Below, piece after piece: positions 34,660 to 44,278 of a DNA stretch of 64,000 nucleotides (its first letter is position 1; each line of letters begins with the position of its first letter). The position numbers and the translations under genes were made by a program. The DNA is from Chryseobacterium ginsenosidimutans (lineage in GTDB: Bacteria; Bacteroidota; Bacteroidia; Flavobacteriales; Weeksellaceae). The DNA is taken from the NCBI RefSeq assembly GCF_030823405.1, contig NZ_JAUSXC010000001.1, positions 2,773,001-2,837,000 of the forward strand. The letters run 5' to 3'. Under the pieces are notes generated by a model. It had not been told where the DNA came from, made no database searches, and worked only from the letters and a program-made list of their open reading frames with translations.

Positions 34660-37600
34660 CTATTTTTTGTTCAAAATTTTAAATTTAAAATAAGAAGCGG
34701 CTGCTAAAAGTGCCATTGTTCCAAGTCCGATATATACCCAAGCCGGAACCGGAACCGGATCTCCTGCTGCGTAAGAGTGAAGCCCGCTTAAGTAATAATT
34801 TACTCCGAAATATGTCATTACCATCGAACAAAATGCAAACATTGTTGCTACGTGGAATGCCCATTTGCTTCTTAATCCCGGAACCAATCTCATATGCAAT
34901 ACAAATGCGTAAACCATGATTGAGATGAATGCCCATGTTTCTTTTGGATCCCAGCTCCAGTATCTTCCCCAAGATTCGTTTGCCCAGATTCCTCCTAAGA
35001 AGTTTCCAACGGTTAATGCAAATAAACCGATTGTTAAAGACATTTCAGAAACAATTACCAGTTCCTTTAATGTAGTATCGTGGTGAATTTTGTACGTTTC
35101 TTTATTTGAAATAATATAGAATACCAAACTTAACACCGCAATAATCATTGAGAGGGCAAAGAAACCGTAACTCGAAGTAATAATAGCTACGTGAACGATC
35201 AACCAATATGATTTCAATACGGGAACAAGCGGCGTAATCTGTGGATCAAGCGCTGAACCTCCGTGGGCAAATCCCATCATAATTACGGCAACCATAAATC
35301 CGGCAGCAGGGATTAGTGCATTTGAATTTCTGTATAAAATTAACCCGGCTGTAATACCTACCCAAGAGATAAAGATAATCGCTTCGTAACCGTTACTCCA
35401 AGGGGCGTGCCCTGAAATATACCATCTTGCAACCAATCCAAGAAAATGGAATAAATATCCGAAAACACCAAGAACAACAATAACTTTAATTATTTTATTT
35501 AAGATTTTCTTAGGCTTAAATAATTCTACAAAACCTAAAATCAATAATAATCCTCCGATTAATGTATAGAAAATTAATAATTTGAAGTTAAGATTTACTT
35601 TATTCATGAAAACCTCAAGCTCAACTTTAGATTTTGAAGGCACAACTGCCTTACCCCACTTTTGCTGATAATTTGAAAGTTTTTCCAATTCTGCATCTGC
35701 TCTTTTCCAGTCACCATTTTGCTGAGCAACTAAAACTTCTGCGAAATAAGGACCCATCACTTGCTGAGATTCCATATCCGGTTCCATTTTTTGATCCAGC
35801 CAAGAATGCCAAGTGTGATTAGCATCATTTTTTACAGGAACAATTCTCATAAACTGACCGCTGAAAAATTCATTAAAAATCTGAACTCTTTCGTTTACAG
35901 AAATTACTTCCTTGTCATAATTCGTCTGTTCGGAAGGTTTTTTACGGAATGCAGTATTATAATCATGTTCTAATATATAAGTTAGATTTCCGTTGGCATC
36001 AGCAGGGAAAAGATTCATCAGAGAAGTGTAGCCTTCATCGTCTGCTTTTGTCTTATTCTTTAACTCATCGCCTCCTTTCGTTCCGACCTTAATCATTGGA
36101 ACCATCGTCCAGCTTGGTGTATCTGTGTTGATTGAAAGAAACCACTGGTTTGCTGTTAAAGACTTTCCGTCTGTTCCTTTAAACTCGTCTTTTTTGTATA
36201 ATTTTCTTAAAACATCTAAAGCTTCAGTATTAATAGGAACAATTCTTCCTTCGAAGTTCTGAACCAAAAGATATCCAAATTTATCTGCGTGCTCTTTACT
36301 GATTTTATTTCTCGCAATAATTTCATCCGGAGAAATAGACTTCATTTTTGCTAACGGAGCCGCCAAAGAATTTTGTTGCGGTTGTTGAGCTTGAGTCGCT
36401 TCCGGAGCATGATTGTGAGCCTCACCTTCTACATGAATATGTTCTCTGCTTCCGTCTGTTGTTCCGTGAGTTTCAATTTTCTGAGCATTTAAGCCTAAAC
36501 TTAATAATAATAAAATGATACTTGCTGCTCTTTTCTTATTAACGTCTTTCAACATTTTATTTAATTTCCAGAAGTGAGTTCCTTTCCAGAAGAAGATAAA
36601 GAACAATCCTCCAAACAATAATGTGTAGCCGATATAAGAAATTAAAGTTCCCCAATAATCATGGTTTACAGACAGTACTGTTCCCATTCTGTCCGGATCA
36701 AAACTTGACTGGAAGAAACGGTAACCTCCATGATTAAGAACGTGATTCATATAGATTTTAAAAGGAGTCTGTTTTCCTCCGTCAATGATTTTAATGTGAC
36801 TTTCATAAGCACTTGGAGAGGTACTTCCCGGATAAGTTTCCATTACGAAATCCTCCAGTTTAAGTGCGAAAGGTGTATTGTAAATTTTAGGGCCGAAACC
36901 AACCATGATGTTCAAACCATCCATTGTTACCTGCTTGTACGCATTCGGATTTCCTTTTTCAACCGAAAGATCGACCAACTGCTTAGTTTTTGGTCCCTGA
37001 ATTTCAACAGTCAATACATCAGGAACAGCCTGATCTTTCTTTCTGTCGCCTTCAATTGCTATTAATCTACCTTTTTTAAGACCTTCAGGAACAACTAATT
37101 TCAGTTCATTAATTGAATATAAACTTCTTAAAGCCAAAGGCTGGAATTCATTTTTAACAGTGTTTCCTGTAGCCTGAGTTGCCATCGTCATATAAGATGC
37201 ATCAACAGGAGTTTTTATCATTAATTTTCCACCTTCATTTTTGAATTCTACCGCTCCTTCAATCGCTCTGTTGAATGTTACCAAAGTACCGTTAACAGAT
37301 TTTGTTTCGCCCGGTTTGATGTAGATATTCTGTCTTCCTGTGTTTCCGGTGGAAACCAGATGAAGATATTCTGTTCCGTTCGGTTCAGCAACTAAACTGT
37401 CTTTTTTTCTCTGAACATAATCTTTAGCAACAACTTTCAACTCTTTCCCGTGGAAATCGTAAGTTGCGTTGAAATCTTTGTGCAAAGGAGACATTAAATA
37501 AGGAATATCCTGATAATTAAGGATATCTCCTTTTTCTTCAATCTGAACTTTAAAGAAATTTTTGTCGGTTACAATTTCGTTAGACGTTTCTCCTTCTCTG

Positions 37601-37917
37601 ATGTGCATTGTTCCTTCAAAACTGATGTATCTTGTGATTGCACCACCAATAAAAATCAATACAAATGCAAGGTGAAAAACTAAAACCGGCCATTTTTCTC
37701 TTTTCCAAAGTCTGTATCTTCCGATATTTCCTATGAAATTAAGAATAAGCAGAAGCATGATTAATTCAAACCACCATGCCTCATAAATTAACGCTTTTGC
37801 TGTTGGAGTTCCGTAGTCGTTTTCTAAGAACGTGGCATATGCCATCGAAAATGCAAATACCAGTAACAATACAGCCATCGTTCTGGTTGAGATAAGAATA
37901 TCCTGGAGCTTCTTCAT
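34660..37917 (-). CDS. ccsBA: fused cytochrome c biogenesis protein ResB-CcsA (system II)
   Basis: The 1085-residue protein joins a ResB/CcsB part (N-terminal membrane segments and a large extracytoplasmic domain) to a CcsA part with the heme-handling motif WGRYWSWDPKETW near residue 985. It exports heme and attaches it to apocytochromes c. Between the halves, near residues 463-505, lies a signal-peptide-like stretch ending LSLGLNAQ followed by a His-rich segment (HIHVEGEAHNHAP), which looks like the scar of fusion with another exported protein and could bind heme or metal. It is divergent from ftsK. Confidence 0.92.
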   Translation of the reverse strand: MKKLQDILISTRTMAVLLLVFAFSMAYATFLENDYGTPTAKALIYEAWWFELIMLLLILNFIGNIGRYRLWKREKWPVLVFHLAFVLIFIGGAITRYISFEGTMHIREGETSNEIVTDKNFFKVQIEEKGDILNYQDIPYLMSPLHKDFNATYDFHGKELKVVAKDYVQRKKDSLVAEPNGTEYLHLVSTGNTGRQNIYIKPGETKSVNGTLVTFNRAIEGAVEFKNEGGKLMIKTPVDASYMTMATQATGNTVKNEFQPLALRSLYSINELKLVVPEGLKKGRLIAIEGDRKKDQAVPDVLTVEIQGPKTKQLVDLSVEKGNPNAYKQVTMDGLNIMVGFGPKIYNTPFALKLEDFVMETYPGSTSPSAYESHIKIIDGGKQTPFKIYMNHVLNHGGYRFFQSSFDPDRMGTVLSVNHDYWGTLISYIGYTLLFGGLFFIFFWKGTHFWKLNKMLKDVNKKRAASIILLLLSLGLNAQKIETHGTTDGSREHIHVEGEAHNHAPEATQAQQPQQNSLAAPLAKMKSISPDEIIARNKISKEHADKFGYLLVQNFEGRIVPINTEALDVLRKLYKKDEFKGTDGKSLTANQWFLSINTDTPSWTMVPMIKVGTKGGDELKNKTKADDEGYTSLMNLFPADANGNLTYILEHDYNTAFRKKPSEQTNYDKEVISVNERVQIFNEFFSGQFMRIVPVKNDANHTWHSWLDQKMEPDMESQQVMGPYFAEVLVAQQNGDWKRADAELEKLSNYQQKWGKAVVPSKSKVELEVFMNKVNLNFKLLIFYTLIGGLLLILGFVELFKPKKILNKIIKVIVVLGVFGYLFHFLGLVARWYISGHAPWSNGYEAIIFISWVGITAGLILYRNSNALIPAAGFMVAVIMMGFAHGGSALDPQITPLVPVLKSYWLIVHVAIITSSYGFFALSMIIAVLSLVFYIISNKETYKIHHDTTLKELVIVSEMSLTIGLFALTVGNFLGGIWANESWGRYWSWDPKETWAFISIMVYAFVLHMRLVPGLRSKWAFHVATMFAFCSMVMTYFGVNYYLSGLHSYAAGDPVPVPAWVYIGLGTMALLAAASYFKFKILNKK

Positions 37918-38321
37918 GATTTATTTACTTGACTTGCAAAAATAAGGATGATAAACTACATCGGAGCCAAAAAAAACTGTTTTTTATCACTTTACAGGCT
38001 AGAAACGCTATTTTGAAACATTCTTAATAAGATTAATTCTATTGAAGAAAATTTAAATATTGATAATGCTTAATTCCTATGGTATTAATTGAGCTATCTA
38101 TTAGACGAAACATATTCAAATCATCGTTTTGATTTCGGATAGGTTTAAACAACAAAACAGAATATTTTAATTGAAATTTGTTTTATTTTAAATATTTTTA
38201 ATCACTCAATTAAATCACTCAAACTTATTTCCTTTAAATTAGGTAAAAATTAACACTTCTTTTCAACAAAAAAGCATTCATTTAATGTTGAAAAAATATT
38301 AAATTTGCCCACATTGATATT
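37918..38321. promoter_or_regulatory. divergent intergenic region ccsBA / ftsK
   Basis: These 404 nt hold no credible gene. Minus-strand TATTTTTG (37944-37937) is a -7 box for ccsBA, and plus-strand TAAATTTG (38300-38307) is one for ftsK. TTTTCAACA (38260-38268) and TGTTGAAAA (38286-38294) form an inverted repeat over the ftsK -33 area. A direct repeat AATCACTCAA occurs near 38201 and 38214. The middle is plain AT-rich sequence. Confidence 0.55.
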
Positions 38322-40877
38322 ATGGATAAAAACACACAAAACAAACAAAAGGAATCGGCTGAAAAAGGCAAATTTTTATCTAAGCAACGAGTATTTTTCG
38401 GGCTTACCTTTATACTTTTTTCCGTAGTTCTTACCTTTTCATTTGTCTCCTATTTAATGAACTGGAAGGCAGATCAAAGCCAGGCAGGAACAATGCTGGA
38501 CAAGAGTATAAAATCTTCTAACCTTTTTGGGAAACTTGGCGACTGGCTTGGGAATATTTTTATTTTCGAAAGCATTGGAGTTGCTTCTTTTATAATCGCA
38601 TTTTTATTTTTGGTTTTCGGGACAATTATTCTGAAGAAGAAAACGTTCAAACCATGGAAAACTGTCGGACATTCGCTATTTTTCATTTGCTGGCTTCCTA
38701 TTTTCTTCGGAGCTGCGTTTACAAAAGGAGAAGGCGGTGTTTTGAGTGGTGTTTATGGTTACCAGATCATGGATTCTTTAAATGCTTTTATCGGAACAGT
38801 GGGTCTTTGGCTTGTTTTGGCAGCTAGTATTCTTTTATATTTTATTCTTGAATTCAATCTTCGTCCGAGCTCAATAAGATCGAAACTTAATGATATTAAT
38901 GAAAATACCATTGGAAAGGTAAAATCTATGATGCCAAGTTCTGAAAATTTTGAGGCTGATGAAGAATTAATTGAAGAAGGGGAACAAGCTGAAGAAACTT
39001 CTTCAAAAATTACGGTAACAGAAGTTATTGAAAAACCAAATGTAAAAGTAACACAACCAGAACCTGTAAGTGTACCGATAGGATTTCCTGAAGTTCCTGT
39101 TTCTACAGATCTGAATACAATTGTTACTCCGAATCACACTTCTTTTGAGGAAGAGAAGAATGATTTTTCAAATTCAGTTAATTTAAATCTTAAAACAAAA
39201 CCAAATATCCCGACTTCAAGTCCGGAACAGGCTTTCGATATCAAACCTGCAGCTTCAACAAATACTTCAGCTCAGGAAGACATCAAATTCAATATTGAAA
39301 TTGCTCCCGTTATCGATATTCTGGATGATGCCGACAAGCAATCTAAAGATCTCATTGAAAAACACGGACTTTATGATCACAGATTGGATCTGGCGAAATT
39401 CCAGATGCCTCCGGTGGAGCTTTTAAAAGATTATGGAAATGAAGAAATTTCTATTAATAAGGAAGAGTTAGAGGAAAATAAAAATAAAATCGTAGGGCTA
39501 CTGAAAAATTTCAATGTAGGAATTGCCGAAATTAAAGCAACCATCGGTCCAACAGTTACTCTATACGAAATTGTTCCTGAAGCAGGAATCAGAGTATCTG
39601 CAATCAAAAAACTGCAAGATGATATTGCTTTGAACCTTTCAGCTTTAGGAATCAGAATTATTGCACCAATGCCCGGAAAAGGAACAATCGGTATTGAAGT
39701 TCCAAGAAAAAATCCAACAATGGTTTCTATGCGTTCTGTAATTGCTTCTCATAAATTTCAGAATACAGATATGGATTTGCCTGTTGTTTTTGGGAAGACG
39801 ATTTCTAATGAAGTTTTTATGGCAGATTTATCCAAAATGCCCCACTTACTGATGGCCGGTGCAACAGGTCAGGGAAAATCGGTTGGTATTAATGCTATTC
39901 TTACCTCTTTACTTTATAAAAAGCATCCGAGTGAATTAAAGTTTGTAATGGTAGATCCTAAGAAAGTGGAACTTTCATTATATTCAAAAATCGAAAGACA
40001 TTATTTGGCAAAACTTCCGGATTCGGATGATGCAATTATCACAGACACCAATAAAGTAATCAATACGCTGAATTCTCTTTGTGTGGAAATGGATCAGAGA
40101 TATGATTTACTTAAAAATGCATTCTGCAAAAACCTTAAAGAATACAACAACAAATTCAAGGAGAGAAAATTAAATCCTGAAAACGGACACCGTTATTTAC
40201 CTTATATTGTTTTGGTTGTTGACGAGTTTGCAGATTTAATTATGACAGCCGGAAAAGAAGTTGAATTGCCGATTGCCAGATTGGCACAGCTAGCCAGAGC
40301 AGTAGGAATTCACCTGATTGTTGCTACACAAAGACCTTCCGTAAACGTAATTACAGGTATGATTAAAGCTAACTTCCCTGCAAGAGCAGCCTTCAGAGTA
40401 ATTTCGAGTGTGGATTCTAGAACGATTCTGGATTCTACAGGTGCAGATCAGCTTATTGGTAAAGGAGATATGCTTTATTTTAACGGAAATGAAATTTTAA
40501 GACTTCAATGTGCTTTTGTTGATACGCCTGAAGTAGAAAGACTGGCAGAATTTATCGGTGAACAGAAAGGTTACGCTTCGGCATTCCTTCTTCCTGAATA
40601 TGTGTCTGAGGAATCTACAAGTACAGTAGGAACTTTTGACCCTAATGAAAAAGATGCGTTATTTGAAGATGCGGCAAGAATTATAGTTTCAACTCAACAG
40701 GGTTCTACCTCGATGCTTCAAAGACAGTTAAAGTTAGGATACAACAGAGCAGGAAGAATTATGGATCAGTTGGAGGCAAGCGGAATTGTTGGCGGGTTTA
40801 ACGGTGCAAAGGCAAGAGAGGTTTTAATAAGCGATCTTCATTCTTTGGAACAGTTTTTGGAAGATCTGCGCAGTTAA
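38322..40877 (+). CDS. ftsK: DNA translocase FtsK
   Basis: Septal DNA pump that clears chromosome ends and activates dimer resolution. The 851-residue protein has four N-terminal membrane spans (up to about residue 185) and an acidic, Pro/Thr-rich linker. The motor has Walker A GATGQGKSV near residue 513 and Walker B VLVVDEFADL. The C-terminal gamma winged helix is recognisable as SMLQRQLKLGYNRAGRIMDQLEASGIVG. lolA follows after 65 nt, a pairing seen in many bacteria. Confidence 0.96.
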   Translation: MDKNTQNKQKESAEKGKFLSKQRVFFGLTFILFSVVLTFSFVSYLMNWKADQSQAGTMLDKSIKSSNLFGKLGDWLGNIFIFESIGVASFIIAFLFLVFGTIILKKKTFKPWKTVGHSLFFICWLPIFFGAAFTKGEGGVLSGVYGYQIMDSLNAFIGTVGLWLVLAASILLYFILEFNLRPSSIRSKLNDINENTIGKVKSMMPSSENFEADEELIEEGEQAEETSSKITVTEVIEKPNVKVTQPEPVSVPIGFPEVPVSTDLNTIVTPNHTSFEEEKNDFSNSVNLNLKTKPNIPTSSPEQAFDIKPAASTNTSAQEDIKFNIEIAPVIDILDDADKQSKDLIEKHGLYDHRLDLAKFQMPPVELLKDYGNEEISINKEELEENKNKIVGLLKNFNVGIAEIKATIGPTVTLYEIVPEAGIRVSAIKKLQDDIALNLSALGIRIIAPMPGKGTIGIEVPRKNPTMVSMRSVIASHKFQNTDMDLPVVFGKTISNEVFMADLSKMPHLLMAGATGQGKSVGINAILTSLLYKKHPSELKFVMVDPKKVELSLYSKIERHYLAKLPDSDDAIITDTNKVINTLNSLCVEMDQRYDLLKNAFCKNLKEYNNKFKERKLNPENGHRYLPYIVLVVDEFADLIMTAGKEVELPIARLAQLARAVGIHLIVATQRPSVNVITGMIKANFPARAAFRVISSVDSRTILDSTGADQLIGKGDMLYFNGNEILRLQCAFVDTPEVERLAEFIGEQKGYASAFLLPEYVSEESTSTVGTFDPNEKDALFEDAARIIVSTQQGSTSMLQRQLKLGYNRAGRIMDQLEASGIVGGFNGAKAREVLISDLHSLEQFLEDLRS

Positions 40878-40942
40878 GGGATAAATTGACAATTTAGTTT
40901 AACTTTTAATGTTTAAGAAAGTCTAAAGATTAAATAAAGAAA

Positions 40943-41590
40943 ATGAAAAATATTATTTCAAAAATTATAGTAAGCAGTTTGGTAGTTGGAACCGTAGGTT
41001 TTACAAATGCTCAGAAAATTGATGCAAAAGCAAAAAAAATATTAGACGATATTACTGCAAATTATAAGTCTAAAAAGAATTCTTACTTTAAATTCTCTTT
41101 CGGGAACGGAATAAACGGGCAGATCGCCAAAACAGAACCGGGAATTTATTATGCTGCAGGAGATAAATATAAATTGAAGATCATGGAAACAGAACAGATC
41201 TTCGATGGAAACAAAATCTATAATATTAATACAGAAGATATGGAGGTAACGGTTGCAAAACCAAACGGAACCAGCTCGATGTTCTCCCCTATCAACTATC
41301 TTTCGACCTATAGGAATGATTATAATGTAACGTACGAAGGAAAGAAAAATGTAAGCGGAGTAAACGCTGATTTTATTAAATTAACTCCCGTAAAATCAAA
41401 CGGAATAAAATATGTTTATCTTTTTGTAGACTCTGCAAAAAAACAAATGGTAAAACTAGAACAGCACGGAAATAATAAAGACGTTGCGGTAATTGCCATT
41501 AAAGAATACAAAGAAAATCAGAATCTGGATTCCGGAATGTTTGTTTTTGACAAAAACAAATACAAAAACTACGTTATAACAGAATTGTAG
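40943..41590 (+). CDS. lolA: outer-membrane lipoprotein carrier protein LolA-like
   Basis: The 215-residue exported protein has a signal peptide to about FTNA (residue 23) and a LolA-type open beta-barrel, with YKSKKNSYFKFSF, DGNKIYNINTEDMEVTV and YVYLFVDSAKKQMVKLEQ matching family strands. It shuttles lipoproteins through the periplasm. Position after ftsK supports the call, as does the LptF/G-like gene downstream, another envelope lipid system. Confidence 0.88.
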   Translation: MKNIISKIIVSSLVVGTVGFTNAQKIDAKAKKILDDITANYKSKKNSYFKFSFGNGINGQIAKTEPGIYYAAGDKYKLKIMETEQIFDGNKIYNINTEDMEVTVAKPNGTSSMFSPINYLSTYRNDYNVTYEGKKNVSGVNADFIKLTPVKSNGIKYVYLFVDSAKKQMVKLEQHGNNKDVAVIAIKEYKENQNLDSGMFVFDKNKYKNYVITEL

Positions 41591-41718
41591 CAAAAGAAAG
41601 ATCCTGCAACATTCAAATAAATTGTGATGTTTAGGATTTATCTTTAGTTAATTATAAAAATTTCATAAAATATAAAGCTGCAAAGAAAACTTTGTGGCTT
41701 TTTGATTAATTTTGGCGA

Positions 41719-43179
41719 ATGTTAAAAATACTAGACCGATATATCATAAAAACCTTCTTTGGACCGTTTTTCTTTATATTCAGCGTATTGTTTTTCATCT
41801 TTATTGTAAACATTATCTGGGTTCAGTTGGGGCAGTTTATGGGAAAGGGATTAAGCACATGGCAAATTGTTAAATTGCTTTTCTATCTCGGAGTAAGCGT
41901 AATCAGTATGGTTTTACCGTTAACGATTCTTTTGGCAAGCATCATGTCTTTCGGAGAATTTGGGGAGCGGTATGAGCTTGCAGCAATGAAAGCTGCAGGA
42001 ATTTCGCTCACCAGAGTAATGGTTCCGCTTTTGGGTGTAACGGCAATTATGGCAGTCATGCTCTACTTTTTCTCGAATAATATCATTCCTGATTTCCAGA
42101 GAAAGGCAAAAAATATGCTTTTTAATATTGCCCAGACAAAACCTGCCCTGAATTTCACACCAGGACAGTTTATCGATCAGATTCCTGGTAATATGGTAAA
42201 GTTTGATAAAATTTATGGTGAAAATGCCGAAAATATAGAAGGTGTTTTTGTTCATAAAAAAGCAAGTACTTATGAAAATCAACAAACTATTTTAGCCGAA
42301 AAAGGGAAATTTATTCCTGCTGTTAATAAAAATTATTTGAAGCTCGTGCTTTATAACGGATATGTTTATGATGATAATTTTGCAGGAAGAGGTGATAATG
42401 TTCGTTTGAAACAACCCGATCAGGTGATTAAATTTGATTCTCTGGTCTCCCATTTTGACATCAGTGACATCATTAATAAAGCTATTGAAGAAGAAAAAAT
42501 TACCGATGATTACCGTTTTCAAACCTTCAATGAACTGAATAAAACTATTGATAAAACGAAAAAAGATAACGATAAATTCTTTACAAATATCAATAATGAT
42601 GTTTTGAACCAAACCAATTCTGTGATCAGCTATATGGACACGAAGCAGAACAGAGCAAAGGCGAAACCAAAACAGCTTTTAAAACTGGATACTCTGAAAA
42701 GTGAAAAAAGATTAGAAATAATTAATAATGCTTACAGCAGATTAGACAATCTCAAAAGCACGGTTGAGGGTAAAGGAAACGAGATCGATCCAGGAATAAA
42801 ATACTACAGTAAAGTGGTTATTTATCAACAGAGAATCGTGACTTATTCGTTTACGTGTATTATTTTCTTTTTAATTGGGTCAAGTTTAGGATCAATTATC
42901 AGGAAAGGAGGAATGGGACTTCCTGTAATTATAGCGATTGTTATCTTTATTATTTTTTATATCATCAATGTGAGTACCGAAAACATGGCGTGGGCAGGAA
43001 AACTGAATCCTTATCTTGCAGCGTGGATTCCGAATATTGTCTTATTCCCTTTTGGAGTTTGGATGACTTATAAAGCGCTTACAGATTCTCAGTTATTTGA
43101 TGCTGAAAAATATAAAGTTCTGCTAAAACCTATTACCAATCTGTTTGTGAAAAATAAAGAACATAAAAGATATCAGTAG
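41719..43179 (+). CDS. LptF/LptG family permease
   Basis: The 486-residue inner-membrane protein has three N-terminal spans, a large periplasmic jellyroll-like domain with an extra Lys/Asp-rich coiled segment (about residues 250-365), and three C-terminal spans (from about RIVTYSFTCIIFFLIG). MLKILDRYIIKTFFGPF is the classic family start. These permeases extract lipopolysaccharide with LptB. Whether it acts as LptF or LptG cannot be told. A TAATTTTG box directly before the ATG suggests a very short leader. Confidence 0.88.
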   Translation: MLKILDRYIIKTFFGPFFFIFSVLFFIFIVNIIWVQLGQFMGKGLSTWQIVKLLFYLGVSVISMVLPLTILLASIMSFGEFGERYELAAMKAAGISLTRVMVPLLGVTAIMAVMLYFFSNNIIPDFQRKAKNMLFNIAQTKPALNFTPGQFIDQIPGNMVKFDKIYGENAENIEGVFVHKKASTYENQQTILAEKGKFIPAVNKNYLKLVLYNGYVYDDNFAGRGDNVRLKQPDQVIKFDSLVSHFDISDIINKAIEEEKITDDYRFQTFNELNKTIDKTKKDNDKFFTNINNDVLNQTNSVISYMDTKQNRAKAKPKQLLKLDTLKSEKRLEIINNAYSRLDNLKSTVEGKGNEIDPGIKYYSKVVIYQQRIVTYSFTCIIFFLIGSSLGSIIRKGGMGLPVIIAIVIFIIFYIINVSTENMAWAGKLNPYLAAWIPNIVLFPFGVWMTYKALTDSQLFDAEKYKVLLKPITNLFVKNKEHKRYQ

Positions 43180-43205
43180 TTTTAATTTTAAAATTATTTA
43201 TATTT

Positions 43206-43236
43206 AAAGATTCGAAAATTTTCGGATCTTTTTTTT
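43206..43236 (+). terminator. terminator after the LptF/G gene
   Basis: AAAGATTCGAAAA pairs with TTTTCGGATCTTT (one mismatch), followed by T residues, 27 nt after the stop. Confidence 0.75.
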
Positions 43237-43260
43237 GTGGAATACTAAAATTATTCTGCA

Positions 43261-43290
43261 ATTGTTATTTGATTTAAAAAATTATCTTTG
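43261..43290 (+). promoter_or_regulatory. promoter of the secreted protein gene (ATTG, 18 bp, TATCTTTG)
   Basis: TATCTTTG at 43283-43290 is an exact -7 match, with ATTG 18 bp upstream as -33. It lies 20 nt before the ATG at 43310 and excludes the longer upstream start. Confidence 0.65.
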
Positions 43291-43309
43291 CTTAATTAAA
43301 ATAAATGAT

Positions 43310-44095
43310 ATGAAAAAATTATTACTTTTAGGCTTATTAAGTCTTGCTTCATTTAATCTTTATGCTCAGGATGACACTGAATATGAAATGAGAGTCGGTG
43401 AAAAAACAGGCTATATCATCGATAAAAGTGGAAAAAAGATTGAAGGCATCGTAAGACTGGCGGGTGACGAAATGAGCCCCTGGACAAATCAAAAGAAAGT
43501 AAAGTTCATTGCTTCTACTGATATTGACAATTCTAAAAAAAAGCAGAAATTCAAAACATTCGACGTAGATGATCTTAAAGGTTATATGGCGATTGACAAC
43601 AATGCAGAAAGACGTTTCGAAACAATAAAATACACCAATACAAAAGAAGCTTACAATACTTCAAACGGAGGGTTGAGCGGAGGTTTAAAAGCATTTAACA
43701 ACCTTACGAAAAGTAATCAGTTTGCTGAAATAATTGCAGATGGAAAGATAAAAGTGTATAAAGTATATGGCTATCCTACTACTTTTTCAGCAGGAGGTCA
43801 GGTTGCGGTAGCAGAAGAAGAAACAAGAAGAATGAGAGAAAATCCTGCATATGTTTATTCTAAAAAAGGCGGCAAGCCAGAAGAACTAACAATAGCAAAA
43901 GCGAAAATTATTGTTGCGGACTGCCCTATAGTAAAAGGAAAAGTAACAAGCGGAGAATACGGCTCATTAAAAGAAGACAAAAAGAAAAGATCAGGCTTGG
44001 GAAAATTTATCAGAAATGAAATTGACAATGCAATGTCTGATAATCTTTCTATCGTGAATGAAGTAATCTACGATTACAACGAAAATTGTAAATAA
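43310..44095 (+). CDS. secreted protein of unknown function
   Basis: ATG at 43310 gives 261 residues with a clear signal peptide (MKKLLLLGLLSLASFNLYAQ). The mature part is Lys-rich and mixed alpha/beta, with two Cys (one in VADCPIV, one at the C-terminus as ENCK). I see no catalytic motif and do not recognise the family. It has its own promoter and is followed by a terminator, so it is monocistronic. A start at 43235 would lie upstream of the promoter and is rejected. Confidence 0.75.
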   Translation: MKKLLLLGLLSLASFNLYAQDDTEYEMRVGEKTGYIIDKSGKKIEGIVRLAGDEMSPWTNQKKVKFIASTDIDNSKKKQKFKTFDVDDLKGYMAIDNNAERRFETIKYTNTKEAYNTSNGGLSGGLKAFNNLTKSNQFAEIIADGKIKVYKVYGYPTTFSAGGQVAVAEEETRRMRENPAYVYSKKGGKPEELTIAKAKIIVADCPIVKGKVTSGEYGSLKEDKKKRSGLGKFIRNEIDNAMSDNLSIVNEVIYDYNENCK

Positions 44096-44177
44096 CCTAA
44101 GGATTTCAGGCGTTGATTGAACTCTCTGCTGAGTACAATTCATAAGCAATACAATCAGCAGCATAAAAATAAGTTAG

Positions 44178-44203
44178 AAGGATGGTTTTTGCCATCCTTT
44201 TTT
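44178..44203 (+). terminator. terminator after the secreted protein gene
   Basis: AAGGATGG and CCATCCTT form an 8-bp stem with a TTTTTG loop and a T tract. It lies between convergent units. Confidence 0.82.
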
Positions 44204-44278
44204 ACAAATTATTGGAATAAAACCTTGTCACCAAAAATTTTTTATTCGATTTCTCTAAAAAAAATATTATTGAATAAA

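Noticed and set aside
38200-38224. Direct repeat AATCACTCAA upstream of ftsK
   Set aside because: Only two short AT-rich copies; expected by chance at this length and composition.
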